Assembly: GCF_016919385.1 (NCBI RefSeq)
Contig: NZ_CP070351.1
Location: 2,666,001-2,730,000 of the forward strand
Direction of reading: 5' to 3'
DNA length: 64,000 nucleotides
DNA from: Gordonia sp. PDNC005
GTDB taxonomy: Bacteria > Actinomycetota > Actinomycetes > Mycobacteriales > Mycobacteriaceae
Shown: piece by piece, positions 26,392 through 37,335 of the stretch
Layout of the letters: each line of letters begins with the position of its first letter
How positions within the stretch are numbered: position 1 is the stretch's first letter
Notes under the pieces: model-generated
What the model saw: the letters and a program-made list of their open reading frames with translations, nothing else
What the model was told of the DNA's origin: nothing
Database searches by the model: none
Program-made: the position numbers and the translations under genes

Positions 26392-28041
26392 ATGGCTGAC
26401 GACAACCGCCCGGTCCGCAGGATCAGGCGGTTGTCGTTGGTCACGCAGATCCTGCTGCTGCAGATCGCGGTGCTCGCGGTGAGCCTTGCCGTCGGGTTCG
26501 GCTGGCACATCAGCACCGTCGACGACGACCTCCGCGAGGAGTACGCCGAGAGAGCGCTCGCCGTGTCACACACGGTGGCAGGCGATCCCGACGTTCAGCG
26601 CCTCCTGTCGGGTCTCCAGGGCGCCGATCTGGACGCACCCGCGCTACGACGCGGCGTGCTTGCGAAAGAGGCCAGCGATGTCGTATCCCGGACCGGCGTG
26701 CTGTTCGTCGTCATCGCCAACCGCGACGGTTACCGAGTAGCCCACCCTGATCCCGCCGAGATCGGCAGGCATGTCTCGACCGATCCGACATCAGTGCTCG
26801 ACGGGCGGGACGTCCTCGACACAGACAGAGGCACGCTCGGCGAATCTGTGCGCGGAAAGACTGCGGTGTACAACGAGCACGGCCAGGTGATCGGCTTCGT
26901 GTCGACCGGCATCTCCACGCAGCGCGTCGCCGACGCCACTCGCCGCGACATCCGGATCGTCGTCGGCCTGGCGGGCACGGCACTCGCCGTCGGAATCGTG
27001 GGGTCGGCGCTGCTGGCCCGCCGGTGGCGGAGGCTGACTCTCGGTCTGCAACCCGACGAACTCGTCGATTTGGTTCGCGATCAGCGTGCAGTCCTCCACG
27101 CGCTCGCGGACGGGGTGGTCGCCGTCGACTCCGGCGGGCGACTGCGCATGATCAACCCACAGGCCAGAGACCTTCTCGGCATCGTCGCACCACTCGGCGC
27201 CGATCGCGACGCGCTCGGACTGTCCGAACGCGTCCGCGAATTGCTCGACCGAGAACAGCCGGCACCGCTGCCCGCTACCGTCGGCGACCGCATCGTCCTC
27301 GTGACCTCGCATCGAGTGGAAGCCGACGGCCGCGATCTCGGCATGGTGCTGTCGGTCGTGGACCGGACCGACGTCGAGAACCTGACACGAGAGCTCGATG
27401 CGATCCGCTCGATGAGCGAGGCGCTGCGAGCGCAACGCCACGAGACCGCCAATCGGTTCCACGTCCTCGCAGGTCTCCTCCGCCAAGGCGATATCGACGA
27501 AGCGTCCGAGTATCTGTCAGAAGTGACCGGAACCCGCGGGCGGGCGGGACTCGACGGGCTCTCCAACGTGGAGGAGCCACACTTGCACGCGTTCGTCGAC
27601 GCCAAGGCGGCGGCAGCACGCGAACGAGGAGTCGGAATGACTCTCGGCCCCCAGACGTGGGTCGAGGGCGCTCTGCGTGATCCGGCCGCCGTCGTAACCG
27701 TCGTCGGCAATCTTGTCGACAACGCGATCGAGGCGGCGGCGCCCGGCGGCAGCGTCGAAGTGGAACTCCTCACCTCAGCCGGCACGCTGTGGGTGACTGT
27801 GGCCGACAGCGGAGCGGGCATAGGCTTCGAGCAGCCTGAGGACGTCTTCACCGAGGGAGTGTCCTCGAAGGATGGGGAGTCGGTGCCGGGCGGCCGCGGC
27901 ATGGGTCTCGCCCTGGCCCGACAGATCTCTCGACGAGACGGCGGCGACCTCCGGGTGGTCGATGCGGGTGGTGCAGGATCGGAGCTGGGCGGCGCGGTGT
28001 TCGTCGCGGAACTGAGGGATGCGGTGATCGACGATGACTGA
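26392..28041 (+). CDS. CitA/DcuS-type sensor histidine kinase
   Basis: A 549-residue membrane kinase. Transmembrane helix 1 is at about residues 17-38, an extracytoplasmic PAS-like (sCache) sensor at about 40-185 and helix 2 at about 188-208. A cytoplasmic PAS domain follows. The phospho-acceptor is His350 in LRAQRHETANRFHVLAGL, the SpoOB-type dimer helix of this family. The ATPase domain has NLVDNAIEAA, DSGAGI and GRGMGLALARQ. The response regulator ATG lies inside its 3' end (8-base overlap). It probably senses citrate or another di/tricarboxylate for the upstream transporter. Confidence 0.93.
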   Translation: MADDNRPVRRIRRLSLVTQILLLQIAVLAVSLAVGFGWHISTVDDDLREEYAERALAVSHTVAGDPDVQRLLSGLQGADLDAPALRRGVLAKEASDVVSRTGVLFVVIANRDGYRVAHPDPAEIGRHVSTDPTSVLDGRDVLDTDRGTLGESVRGKTAVYNEHGQVIGFVSTGISTQRVADATRRDIRIVVGLAGTALAVGIVGSALLARRWRRLTLGLQPDELVDLVRDQRAVLHALADGVVAVDSGGRLRMINPQARDLLGIVAPLGADRDALGLSERVRELLDREQPAPLPATVGDRIVLVTSHRVEADGRDLGMVLSVVDRTDVENLTRELDAIRSMSEALRAQRHETANRFHVLAGLLRQGDIDEASEYLSEVTGTRGRAGLDGLSNVEEPHLHAFVDAKAAAARERGVGMTLGPQTWVEGALRDPAAVVTVVGNLVDNAIEAAAPGGSVEVELLTSAGTLWVTVADSGAGIGFEQPEDVFTEGVSSKDGESVPGGRGMGLALARQISRRDGGDLRVVDAGGAGSELGGAVFVAELRDAVIDDD

Positions 28042-28693
28042 CGGGCTGGGCGTGCTGATCGTCGACGACGACTTCCGGGTGGCGCGACTTCATGCCTCGA
28101 TCGTCGAGGCCTTGCGCGGCTTTCACGTGGTCGCACAGGTCGGGACGGTCACCGCGGCTCGCGAGGCGGTCGCAGACCACCAGGTGGACCTCGCTCTGCT
28201 CGACGTCCATCTGCCGGACGGGTCCGGCATCGATCTGGCCGCTGAACTGGCGTGCGACTCTTTCATCGTCGGTGCGGAGTCGGACAGTGCTGCGGTTCGG
28301 CGCGCGACGCGTTCGGGCGCGCTGACGTATCTGATCAAACCGTTCGATGACACCGAGTTGGCTCGTCGGCTCGCCGGTTACGCTCAATACCGTCGACTCC
28401 TCGCAGCAGGACGCGTGGACCAGCGCCGAGTCGACGAAGCGCTGTCAGCCGTTCGGTTCGGAAACGTCGGGCGGGAAAGGGACGCACACAAGTCGCCGAC
28501 CGAGAGCATCGTCCTCGCGTTGTTCGACAGCCGTGACACCGTGTTGTTCGCCGACGACGTGGCCGACAGAGTCGGCATAGCGCCGCCGACTGCCCGACGG
28601 CACCTCGCACACCTCGTCGCGGCGGGGCGGCTGCGCATGACGCTGCAGTACGGTGGCGCCGGCAGACCCAAACAGGAGTATCGACTGCCCTGA
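28034..28693 (+). CDS. CitB/DcuR-type response regulator
   Basis: A 219-residue regulator. The receiver has Asp11-Asp13 acidic residues, phospho-acceptor Asp57 in LLDVHLPDG and the conserved Lys in TYLIKPFDD. The C-terminal part carries a winged/HTH domain (VADRVGIAPPTARRHLAHLVAAGRL region) typical of CitB/DpiA. It overlaps the kinase gene by eight bases. Expected target is the promoter of the upstream CitMHS gene. Confidence 0.92.
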   Translation: MTDGLGVLIVDDDFRVARLHASIVEALRGFHVVAQVGTVTAAREAVADHQVDLALLDVHLPDGSGIDLAAELACDSFIVGAESDSAAVRRATRSGALTYLIKPFDDTELARRLAGYAQYRRLLAAGRVDQRRVDEALSAVRFGNVGRERDAHKSPTESIVLALFDSRDTVLFADDVADRVGIAPPTARRHLAHLVAAGRLRMTLQYGGAGRPKQEYRLP

Positions 28694-28711
28694 CCCGGAG
28701 GACCGTCGGTG

Positions 28712-29284
28712 TCAGACGGCGAGCGCTCGCCGGACCAACTCCTCAACGACCGCATCGACCTCTGACGTCCTGAGCAGGTCGGGCAGCGTGAGTCGCTCGA
28801 GAATCAGCCAGTTGAGCGCGAGATACAGGATCAGGACCGACTGCTCGTCCCCCGGCAGCCCCGACGCGATGTGGTTGGCCTGGTTCTCGTCGATGTCACG
28901 ACGGATTCGCGCCGTCAGCACCCGCTGCAGTTCTGGTCGGCGAGTCGACTCGAGGCGCAGTTCGAGCAGGGCGAGTTGGCCCGAGCCGAATGCGGTCACC
29001 CTGTCCACCAAATCGCGCATGATCTCGGTGTAGCGCTCCGGGGTGCGCGGGCCCTCGAGCGTGCCCGCTACGGTCGCCTCGTCGGGCAGCAGCCGGTCGT
29101 AGACGCGGCCTCCGATCTGCGTGAACAGGTCGTCACGGCTTGTGAAGTAGTTGGACGCGGTGCCGTTCGGCACGCCGGCCTCGGCGTCGACCGCGCGAAA
29201 GGTGAGCCCTCTGGCACCCGCGGAGGCGAGCACCTCGATCGCGGCGTCCACCAACGCCGTTCGGCGTGCATCGTTTTTCCTCAT
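28712..29284 (-). CDS. TetR-family regulator
   Basis: A 190-residue TetR protein. The HTH is RRTALVDAAIEVLASAG followed by LTFRAVDAEAGVPNGTASNYF. I used the ATG at 29284, where the HTH begins; an upstream in-frame start at 29326 would run through the operator. It is divergent from a pair of RibD/DHFR-like reductase genes with a perfect 14-bp palindrome between, so it probably represses them. Confidence 0.9.
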   Translation of the reverse strand: MRKNDARRTALVDAAIEVLASAGARGLTFRAVDAEAGVPNGTASNYFTSRDDLFTQIGGRVYDRLLPDEATVAGTLEGPRTPERYTEIMRDLVDRVTAFGSGQLALLELRLESTRRPELQRVLTARIRRDIDENQANHIASGLPGDEQSVLILYLALNWLILERLTLPDLLRTSEVDAVVEELVRRALAV

Positions 29285-29298
29285 TGACACCACTCCAG

Positions 29299-29312
29299 AC
29301 GTAGTACTACGT
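29299..29312. promoter_or_regulatory. perfect 14-bp palindrome, probable TetR operator
   Basis: ACGTAGTACTACGT lies 14 bases upstream of the TetR start and 37 bases before the divergent reductase gene. A partial repeat of the motif (ATAGTAGTTCT) follows about 20 bases downstream. Confidence 0.65.
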
Positions 29313-29349
29313 TCAAACCACTTCATCCATAGTAGTTCTGGGAGGTTCC

Positions 29350-29922
29350 ATGCGAAAGCTCATCTACTACGTCGGCGCATCACTCGACGGATACATCGCC
29401 GGGCCCGAGGGCGAGATCGACTTCCTGCCCGTCAGCGACGAGTTCCTCGGGTGGATCACAGACCGCTACCCGGAGACTCTCCCGACCCACGTGAGACGTG
29501 CGATCGGCGCCGACGACCGTCCGAACAACGCGTTCGACACAGTGGTGATGGGTCGAGCGACATTCGAGCCCGCTCTGACGATCCCGACTACACGCCCGTA
29601 CGGCCACCTCCGCGAGTACGTCGTCTCGACGACGATCGCCATCGACGACCCGGACGTCGAAGTGGTGCGTGACGGCCCGACCGCCCTGATCCGGTCGTTG
29701 AAGTCCGAACCCTCCGATTCGCACATCTGGCTCGCCGGCGGCGGCCGGCTCGCAGCTTCGCTGTTGCCCGAGATCGACGGCCTGGTGATCAAGTCGTACC
29801 CGGTGATCGCAGGAGGCGGGATTCCGATGTTCGCGGGCGGATTCGATCCGAGTGCCTTCGCCGTGACCGATCGCGAGCACTTCGCGAACGGCACGAGCGT
29901 TTCGTGGTTCGATCGTCGATGA
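29350..29922 (+). CDS. RibD C-terminal/dihydrofolate reductase-family protein
   Basis: A 190-residue member of the DHFR-like RibD C-terminal family. The start KLIYYVGASLDGYIAGP is the conserved first strand, with the later VVMGRATFE and IWLAGGGRLAASLLPE NADPH-binding motifs. These stand-alone domains reduce small unidentified substrates and are often TetR-controlled. A GGGAGG ribosome site precedes the ATG. It pairs with a second family member 19 bases downstream. Confidence 0.9.
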   Translation: MRKLIYYVGASLDGYIAGPEGEIDFLPVSDEFLGWITDRYPETLPTHVRRAIGADDRPNNAFDTVVMGRATFEPALTIPTTRPYGHLREYVVSTTIAIDDPDVEVVRDGPTALIRSLKSEPSDSHIWLAGGGRLAASLLPEIDGLVIKSYPVIAGGGIPMFAGGFDPSAFAVTDREHFANGTSVSWFDRR

Positions 29923-29941
29923 ACATCGACGAGAGGGACAC

Positions 29942-30517
29942 ATGACGCGCGAACTGGTCTACACGGGATTCATGTCGATCGACGGTGTCGTCGATTCGCC
30001 CGGCGGCGAGGCGGAGGGGCACAGCGCGGGCGGCTGGGTGCCGCGCACACCGTTCGTGCCCGAAGCGTTCGCCCTCAAGGGCGACGAACTCGCCGAGACG
30101 TCGGCACTGATGTTCGGCCGCCGCAGCTACGAGGCGTTCGCGCCGATCTGGTCGACGTCCGAGGACCACGCCGCCTATCGGGACCTGCCCAAATACGTCG
30201 TGTCGTCGACGCTGGACAGCGCTTCGCTGATCGACGGGTGGGGCGACATCACGGTGCTCCGCACCGTCGACGACGTCGCAGCGCTGAAAGCGGGTGACGG
30301 CGGTGCGATCTTCATTCACGGCAGCGCCGAGCTGGCTCGCGGCTTGTCGGAGGCCGGCCTGATCGACCGGTACAACCTGCTCGTCTTCCCGGTCCTTCTC
30401 GGCGAGGGCAAGAGCATCTTCAGCCGTGTCGCCCAGACCGGGCAGGCCCTACGGCTGCGGGAGTCGGAGGCCTACTCGAACGGAGTGCTCAAAGTGGTTT
30501 ACGACGTGGAGCGTTGA
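29942..30517 (+). CDS. RibD C-terminal/dihydrofolate reductase-family protein
   Basis: Second, divergent copy of the DHFR-like family, 191 residues: LVYTGFMSIDGVVDSP start, MFGRRSYEAFAPIW, YVVSSTLD, and FIHGSAELARGLSEAGLID. It follows the first copy by 19 bases and probably forms a two-gene TetR-controlled unit. Its 3' end overlaps the convergent thiamine-binding-family gene by 19 bases. Confidence 0.9.
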   Translation: MTRELVYTGFMSIDGVVDSPGGEAEGHSAGGWVPRTPFVPEAFALKGDELAETSALMFGRRSYEAFAPIWSTSEDHAAYRDLPKYVVSSTLDSASLIDGWGDITVLRTVDDVAALKAGDGGAIFIHGSAELARGLSEAGLIDRYNLLVFPVLLGEGKSIFSRVAQTGQALRLRESEAYSNGVLKVVYDVER

Positions 30518-30846
30518 TCGGACAGTTCGGCTTCCACGCGACTGACCTTGCCGTCGATCTCCCCGGTGTGGCCGGGGCGCACGTCCGCCTTGAGGACCAG
30601 CGAGACTCGCGAGCCGTAGCGTCCGGCTTCCTCGGTGGCACGCTTGACGACGTCCATCACCTCGTCCCAGTCGCCTTCGATCTCGGTGAACATGCTCGAG
30701 GTCCGGTTGGGCAAGCCCGATTCACGGACCACGCGAACGGCCGCTGCGACAGCGTCGTGCACACCACCCGAGTCGGTGTCGGCCGACCGGGAGACGGTCG
30801 GATCGGACGGCTCACCGGACGGTGCGACGGAGAAGGCGACGATCAT
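30499..30846 (-). CDS. MTH1187/YkoF-like thiamine-binding protein (UPF0045)
   Basis: A 115-residue protein of the MTH1187 family: starts MIVAFSVAPSG, has a central SSMFTEIEGDWDEVMDVVKRA and VSLVLKADVRPG. Members form tetramers and some bind thiamine or its pyrimidine. The ATG is three bases after the acyltransferase stop, so it is co-transcribed with that gene. Whether it binds thiamine here is unproven. Confidence 0.85.
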   Translation of the reverse strand: MIVAFSVAPSGEPSDPTVSRSADTDSGGVHDAVAAAVRVVRESGLPNRTSSMFTEIEGDWDEVMDVVKRATEEAGRYGSRVSLVLKADVRPGHTGEIDGKVSRVEAELSDQRSTS

Positions 30847-30849
30847 GAC

Positions 30850-32103
30850 TCAAGCCTCCGACACCGACCGCCGCCCGCGCAAGCGCGGCAGCGGAATACG
30901 GTCACGCGCCACGAGCCACTTGCTCACCGGCGTCCGGAGGAGCAGGTCGACGAGCGCCAGCGACAGCCCGAGCGTGACGACGATCAGCAGAATCGATCGG
31001 ATCGTCGCCGAGTTCGGGAACCAGGTGAACAATGCGTCGAAGTACCCGATGCGGGCGAGGAGATCGAGTATCAGCGGGTGCACGGCGAACACGCCGAATG
31101 CCCGCAGGGTCGCAGCAGACACGGCACGGGCGCCCACTCGGCGTCCAGACTGCCGCAGCCCGTCCCACCACATCGCGCCCATCCAGAGCAGGACCAGACC
31201 ACTCACCAGCCACGGCAGGAACACCGGGTTCCACGGTGTGGTGGCGCCGTCGGGGAGGCGACCAGGTCCCGAGGTCGCCAGAAACCACCCGATGCTGAAC
31301 GACGCTCCGACCACCGAGGCCAGGACGACCCCGACGGCGTGTTCGCGAAGCCACTCTTCGAGCGCGGCACGGTTGTGGGCCGCGACCGCGCCGATCGCGA
31401 CGAACAATGCGTACATCGGGAGCGTTTTCCACAGGTGCTGGTAGACGACCTCCCACACGGGACCGGAGGGGCGCGGAAGATACTGGTAGATCACGAACAT
31501 CGCGGCCTGAACCACGGCCCCGACCCCCAGGATCGACCACGGGCGGTGCGCGGCACGGTCCAGGACGGCGCCGATGAGCGGGAAGAACAGGTAGATCTGC
31601 ATCGAGATCAGCAGGAAGTACAGCTGGTACTTGGCCTCGCCTGTGATCACCGACCGGCCGAGGTCGTCGGCGAACTGCCCGACGCCCGGGAACGGGTTGT
31701 CAGTGCCGAGGAGATGATCGGTGACGGAGTAGATCAACGTCCACGCGAGGTACGGCCAGACCACGAGCCCGAAGCGGCGACGCCAGAACTGCGTAGGCGT
31801 CATCGACTTGCCCTGCATCGACAGAACCAGCACGAACAGTGTCACGGCGACGAATCCGTAGCGCGTCAGATGCAGGAGCACACCGATGAGACCTGCGGCA
31901 CGCAGCGTGTCGGGGCCGTTGTTGATTCCGTTCACACTGTGCGCCACCACGACGCCGGTGAACAGGAGCACCCGGACGAAGTCTGCGGTCTGCGCGCGTG
32001 GTGGGCGTCCCGAGCGTGATCTGGCAGGCGGGCGGTCGGCGACGGCTACAGCCGACTCGCCACTCCTCGTCGCCTGAGCTGTCTCATCGACGGCCTGCTC
32101 CAC
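30850..32103 (-). CDS. acyltransferase 3 family membrane protein
   Basis: Integral-membrane acyltransferase of 417 residues with about ten hydrophobic segments; the N-terminal domain signature starts TADFVRVLLFTGVVVAHS, with the candidate catalytic His in VVVAHS. The family O-acetylates cell-surface glycans or lipids. I chose GTG 32103 because a GGAGG site lies eight bases upstream; a longer frame to TTG 32172 has no support. A thiamine-binding-family gene follows three bases later. The target glycan is unknown. Confidence 0.85.
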   Translation of the reverse strand: MEQAVDETAQATRSGESAVAVADRPPARSRSGRPPRAQTADFVRVLLFTGVVVAHSVNGINNGPDTLRAAGLIGVLLHLTRYGFVAVTLFVLVLSMQGKSMTPTQFWRRRFGLVVWPYLAWTLIYSVTDHLLGTDNPFPGVGQFADDLGRSVITGEAKYQLYFLLISMQIYLFFPLIGAVLDRAAHRPWSILGVGAVVQAAMFVIYQYLPRPSGPVWEVVYQHLWKTLPMYALFVAIGAVAAHNRAALEEWLREHAVGVVLASVVGASFSIGWFLATSGPGRLPDGATTPWNPVFLPWLVSGLVLLWMGAMWWDGLRQSGRRVGARAVSAATLRAFGVFAVHPLILDLLARIGYFDALFTWFPNSATIRSILLIVVTLGLSLALVDLLLRTPVSKWLVARDRIPLPRLRGRRSVSEA

Positions 32104-32230
32104 TGCCGGCACCTCCGGAAAGTCGTCCTGCCCGCCCCCGCGATCGAAAACCCCCGTCGCCGGAGTGTACAAACCGTTCCTGGCAATCGTTCACAGGAAC
32201 GCGGGCGGGCGCGGCGACTCGTTCGCTCGT

Positions 32231-32509
32231 TCAGCGGGATGTGCGCGCGCCGACTCCGACCGCCGCGAACCGGTCGACCGCCCACGCCGCGACGACGATC
32301 GCGCCGAGGTGTCCGAAGACGTCGAGCATCCGGTCGGAGTCGGCCGCCGCGTCGAGGACCCGACCCGTGCCGGCCCCGATGAGGTATCCGATCCAGGCTC
32401 CGACCACGCCCAACAGCACCACCCACGCCGCCGCACGACGGTGGACTGCGGCTGCGACCGCCGCGAAGAGAAGGCCGATGGCGGTGACGGTGATCGTCGG
32501 AAGAAGCAT
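32231..32509 (-). CDS. small integral membrane protein, unknown
   Basis: A 92-residue protein with three hydrophobic segments (MLLPTITVTAIGLLFAAVAAA start; WVVLLGVVGAWIGYLIGAG; HLGAIVVAAWAVDRFAAVG). I chose the ATG at 32509, which directly begins the first helix. The Gly-rich helices are reminiscent of GlsB-type proteins but I cannot assign a family. It lies between the acyltransferase and a carboxymuconolactone decarboxylase-family gene on the same strand. Confidence 0.65.
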   Translation of the reverse strand: MLLPTITVTAIGLLFAAVAAAVHRRAAAWVVLLGVVGAWIGYLIGAGTGRVLDAAADSDRMLDVFGHLGAIVVAAWAVDRFAAVGVGARTSR

Positions 32510-32577
32510 GTCTTCATGCTCGTCCGGCCGGCGCACCTCGACATCCGGGCGATCCCCGAGGGAGCCCCTGATTTGTG

Positions 32578-33066
32578 CTAACCGGCGACGTGACTCGGCA
32601 GGACGCACACCTCATCGAGTCCGAGCACACGATTGAGCCGACCGAACGACAGCCAGGAGCCGAGGCACATGGAGAGTTCGACGATCTCGGTGTCGGAGTA
32701 CTGCGCTCGCATCCGGTCCCAGAACTCGTCGTCGAGGCCGTGATGGTCGGTGGCGAATCGTTCGGCGTACTCGGCGGCGAGGCGTGCGCGGTCGTCGAAC
32801 GCGTCGGTCGTGCGCCAGTTCTCCACGGCGGTGTCGAAATCCGCTTCGACTTTCACACCGTCGCGATCGGTTCGGAAGTCCTGACAGAACAGACAGCCGT
32901 TGATCTGTGCGATCCGCAGCCTGGCGGCCTCGAACTCGCGCAGGCCGAGCGTCGTGTGCTCGTAGACGCTGGTGGCCAGGCGTGCCGCCGCCTGCCCGAT
33001 GCCGGGGACCATCTCGCCCCACACGTAGCCGATCGGGTCTTTGCCTTGAGGGATGTCGATGAACAT
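32578..33066 (-). CDS. carboxymuconolactone decarboxylase/AhpD-like protein
   Basis: A 162-residue all-helical protein with the CxxC of the CMD/AhpD family in INGCLFCQDFR; the usual His at the fourth position after the motif is Arg, so peroxidase-type chemistry may be weakened or different. Its ATG lies two bases before the upstream gene's stop region, making an operon with the dehydrogenase-like gene at 33069. The substrate is unknown. Confidence 0.87.
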   Translation of the reverse strand: MFIDIPQGKDPIGYVWGEMVPGIGQAAARLATSVYEHTTLGLREFEAARLRIAQINGCLFCQDFRTDRDGVKVEADFDTAVENWRTTDAFDDRARLAAEYAERFATDHHGLDDEFWDRMRAQYSDTEIVELSMCLGSWLSFGRLNRVLGLDEVCVLPSHVAG

Positions 33067-33068
33067 GC

Positions 33069-34181
33069 TCACTTCTCTCGTCGTGGGTGCAGGTAGGTAC
33101 TGGGAGTCAGGGGGACGTCGAGTCCGTCGTAGAGATCGGGGTCGGCGTCGCGTAGCCACGGGATCGCGTTGACAAGACGGTTTGCGGCGGTCGCGTTTCC
33201 GCCTGCCGACCGATTGCCGCCTTCGTCGGTGGCCTCGACGTTGATCTCGATCCTCGGTCGACCTTCGACGATCACCCGATGGGCGCCGTCACCGCCGTCG
33301 GCCGGCATCGGCCAGTCGTGCGCCACGTCGCCGGTGATTCGTGTGACGTGCTCGACGACGATCAGCGGTTCGCCGTCGACGATCCCCTGGACCTCAAATC
33401 GCAGGGCGCCTTGCGTACCGTCGGCGAATTCGCCGAGCGCGGTTGTGACGGTCGCAGTGAGCGGCCGGCGGTCGACGACTTCCCGGAGTTCGTCGATCTC
33501 CACGCCGAGCGCTCGCGCGATGAGACGGATCTGGCCGCCCCACACCATGGAGGGGACGCCCGGCATCACCATCGGAGGGTCGTAGTCCATCGGCTGGCCC
33601 ATGCCGACGATGTACCGGACGGAGTCCTCGGCGTCGTATGTCGAATAGTCGAAGATCTCCTGGCACCGGATCTGATCGATCTCCGATCCGAGTCCGCTGA
33701 CGAGGGCGGGCAGCAAGTCGTTGCCCCACCCGGGGTCGATGCCGCTGACGAACAACGACGCCCGGCCGTCTCGGCATGCCTTCGCCACCGGGTCACGCAC
33801 TTCCGGCGGCGCGTTGCGGTGATCGTAGAGCGCGTACACGGACGAGCTCACGACAACGGCTCCCGCTGTGAGCGCGCGGATGATGTCGGCGACGGCGTCA
33901 TCGGGTCGAAGCTCACCGTTCGCGGCATACACCACGGCACCCGCGCCGTCGAGTGTTGCGAGGGCGGCGTCGACGTCACGAGTGGCAGTGACGTCGAGGT
34001 CACGTCCGGCGCCCGCGAGCTCACCCGCGTCGCGGCCGTCCTTCGCTTCCGATGACACGATCACCGCGGTCAGTTCGAGTCCGGGGTGAGCGGCGACGGC
34101 CCGAATCGCGGCCCGCCCGACGTTGCCCGTCCCCCACACGACAACCGGGATCGGAGAATAGAACACGTTACTGTTCGCCAT
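33069..34181 (-). CDS. NAD(P)-binding dihydrodipicolinate reductase-like protein
   Basis: A 370-residue oxidoreductase of the DapB-like/diaminopentanoate dehydrogenase-like group: Rossmann motif WGTGNVGRAAIRAV near residue 16, then GVDPGW-like segment as SGIDPGWGNDLLPAL, and a long C-terminal domain with PGVPSMVWGGQIR. Relatives in actinobacteria act in catabolism of small acids or are uncharacterised. I set the ATG at 34181. It is two bases from the CMD-family gene and probably co-transcribed. Confidence 0.85.
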   Translation of the reverse strand: MANSNVFYSPIPVVVWGTGNVGRAAIRAVAAHPGLELTAVIVSSEAKDGRDAGELAGAGRDLDVTATRDVDAALATLDGAGAVVYAANGELRPDDAVADIIRALTAGAVVVSSSVYALYDHRNAPPEVRDPVAKACRDGRASLFVSGIDPGWGNDLLPALVSGLGSEIDQIRCQEIFDYSTYDAEDSVRYIVGMGQPMDYDPPMVMPGVPSMVWGGQIRLIARALGVEIDELREVVDRRPLTATVTTALGEFADGTQGALRFEVQGIVDGEPLIVVEHVTRITGDVAHDWPMPADGGDGAHRVIVEGRPRIEINVEATDEGGNRSAGGNATAANRLVNAIPWLRDADPDLYDGLDVPLTPSTYLHPRREK

Positions 34182-34262
34182 GTGTATGGAGCATAGGCTC
34201 TCACCTGCGTCGCCGTCGCCCGTTTGGTCGGCCTGGCGCACGATCACGCTAGGGTGAGGCTC

Positions 34263-34859
34263 ATGGGCACCGAAGACGACGACGTCCGCGTCGGAAACCC
34301 CGAACGAGAGCGAGTGATCAGCCTCCTCAACGACGCGTTCTCAACCGGATACCTCGACATCACAGAGTTCGAGGAACGCACCGGCGTCGTCTATTCGGCA
34401 CGGACGCGTGGAGAGCTCAAACCACTCGTCGCCGACCTGCCGAACGGGTCCGCCCTGTTCCACGGTTCAGCGATCGCCGGATCCGCGATCAGCGCCTCTG
34501 GTCCGCTTGTCGGCGGTGGGCAACCGCTCGAGCTGAACATCGACTGGGACACGGTCCGAAAGAAGGGTTCGTGGCAGGTACCGCCGCGACTGTCGGCGAC
34601 AGGCTCGATGGGCAACCTCCACATGGACGTCCGCAGGGCGACGTTCACAACAGCGGTCGTCGAACTCGAACTCCAGGTCTCGGCGAGCACAGTCAAGCTG
34701 CGCCTCGGCCCCGACCACGAGGTCCGCTATGACGAACTGTCCACATCGGGATGGTCGGACGTCAAAGACAAGGCGGGACCCCCGGCTCGACCGGGCGGGC
34801 GGGTGATCATCGTCCGCGGCTCCTTGTCCGCGGCGTCGGCGTTGACGATCCGCCGCTGA
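34263..34859 (+). CDS. DUF1707 (SHOCT-like) domain protein
   Basis: A 198-residue protein. The N-terminal DUF1707 domain (about residues 8-60) reads VRVGNPERERVISLLNDAF and LDITEFEERTGVVYSARTRGEL, a small helical module common in actinobacterial membrane-associated proteins. The rest is a beta-rich region with no membrane helix. The ATG at 34263 was chosen for the domain start. It is divergent from the dehydrogenase-like gene. Function unknown. Confidence 0.85.
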   Translation: MGTEDDDVRVGNPERERVISLLNDAFSTGYLDITEFEERTGVVYSARTRGELKPLVADLPNGSALFHGSAIAGSAISASGPLVGGGQPLELNIDWDTVRKKGSWQVPPRLSATGSMGNLHMDVRRATFTTAVVELELQVSASTVKLRLGPDHEVRYDELSTSGWSDVKDKAGPPARPGGRVIIVRGSLSAASALTIRR

Positions 34860-34876
34860 GATCGACGGCCCGGACG

Positions 34877-36532
<1,656 letters not shown>

Positions 36533-37335
36533 GGGACTCATCGTGCCATCGGACGGCTGCAACCCCGAACAGGCCGGCAGCCCCACCGACCGACATCAAG
36601 ACGACGCCGTCCGCCGTCGAAGCGCCGCCCCACCCTAATCCGGCAGCGATGGTCACACCCACTGCGACCATTCCGGCGCCCGCTCGCCGTGCGCTCATCC
36701 GTCGAACGGCCTCCGATGCTCGGGATCCGCCCGATCCGATCCCGAGCACCGCCGAGTAGAAGCCGACACCGCACACCGCCATATAGAGCGCCACGGCGAC
36801 GTGAGCGGCGACAGATCCACCGAGCACCGCCATGAGCGGTGTGAGCAACATCAGCGCCATCGACAGGACGTATTCGACAACGGCCCACCCGACCGACCGG
36901 TGGCCGTGCAGCCTTCGAAGCATGAGCACCACGCGGCGGGCTCGACGTCGATCATCCGGTGAGCATGAACGTAGGATCAGCCGGAGCGGGCGGGCCAGCA
37001 CGAGGAACGCCGGGGCGACCATCATCCCGACGACGTGGCCGACCATCACTGCGGGACCGTAGGCGACGGCGAGCGTCGACCACGCGACGCCGATCGTGCC
37101 CACAGCGAAGAACCAGAACCTACGCACCGGCCACCGGACGCCGCCGGCTTGAGACGCGATGACGCCGTACGCCAAGATCGCGGCGAGACTCACGAGAACG
37201 GTCAGCGCAAGCACCGGAGACGCCCCGTCTGGCACTCCACCGAACGGATCGGTGACCCGATGCTGACCGTGCGCGTTCACCTGATCAGCAGATCACCTCC
37301 GTCTGCCTTCCGCAGCAGTTATGGACGATCGCCGG

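Noticed and set aside
30514..32019. 500-residue plus-strand frame opposite the acyltransferase gene
   Set aside because: Low-complexity Arg/Asp/Gln/His composition is typical of the antisense of a GC-rich membrane protein gene; no ribosome site or homology.
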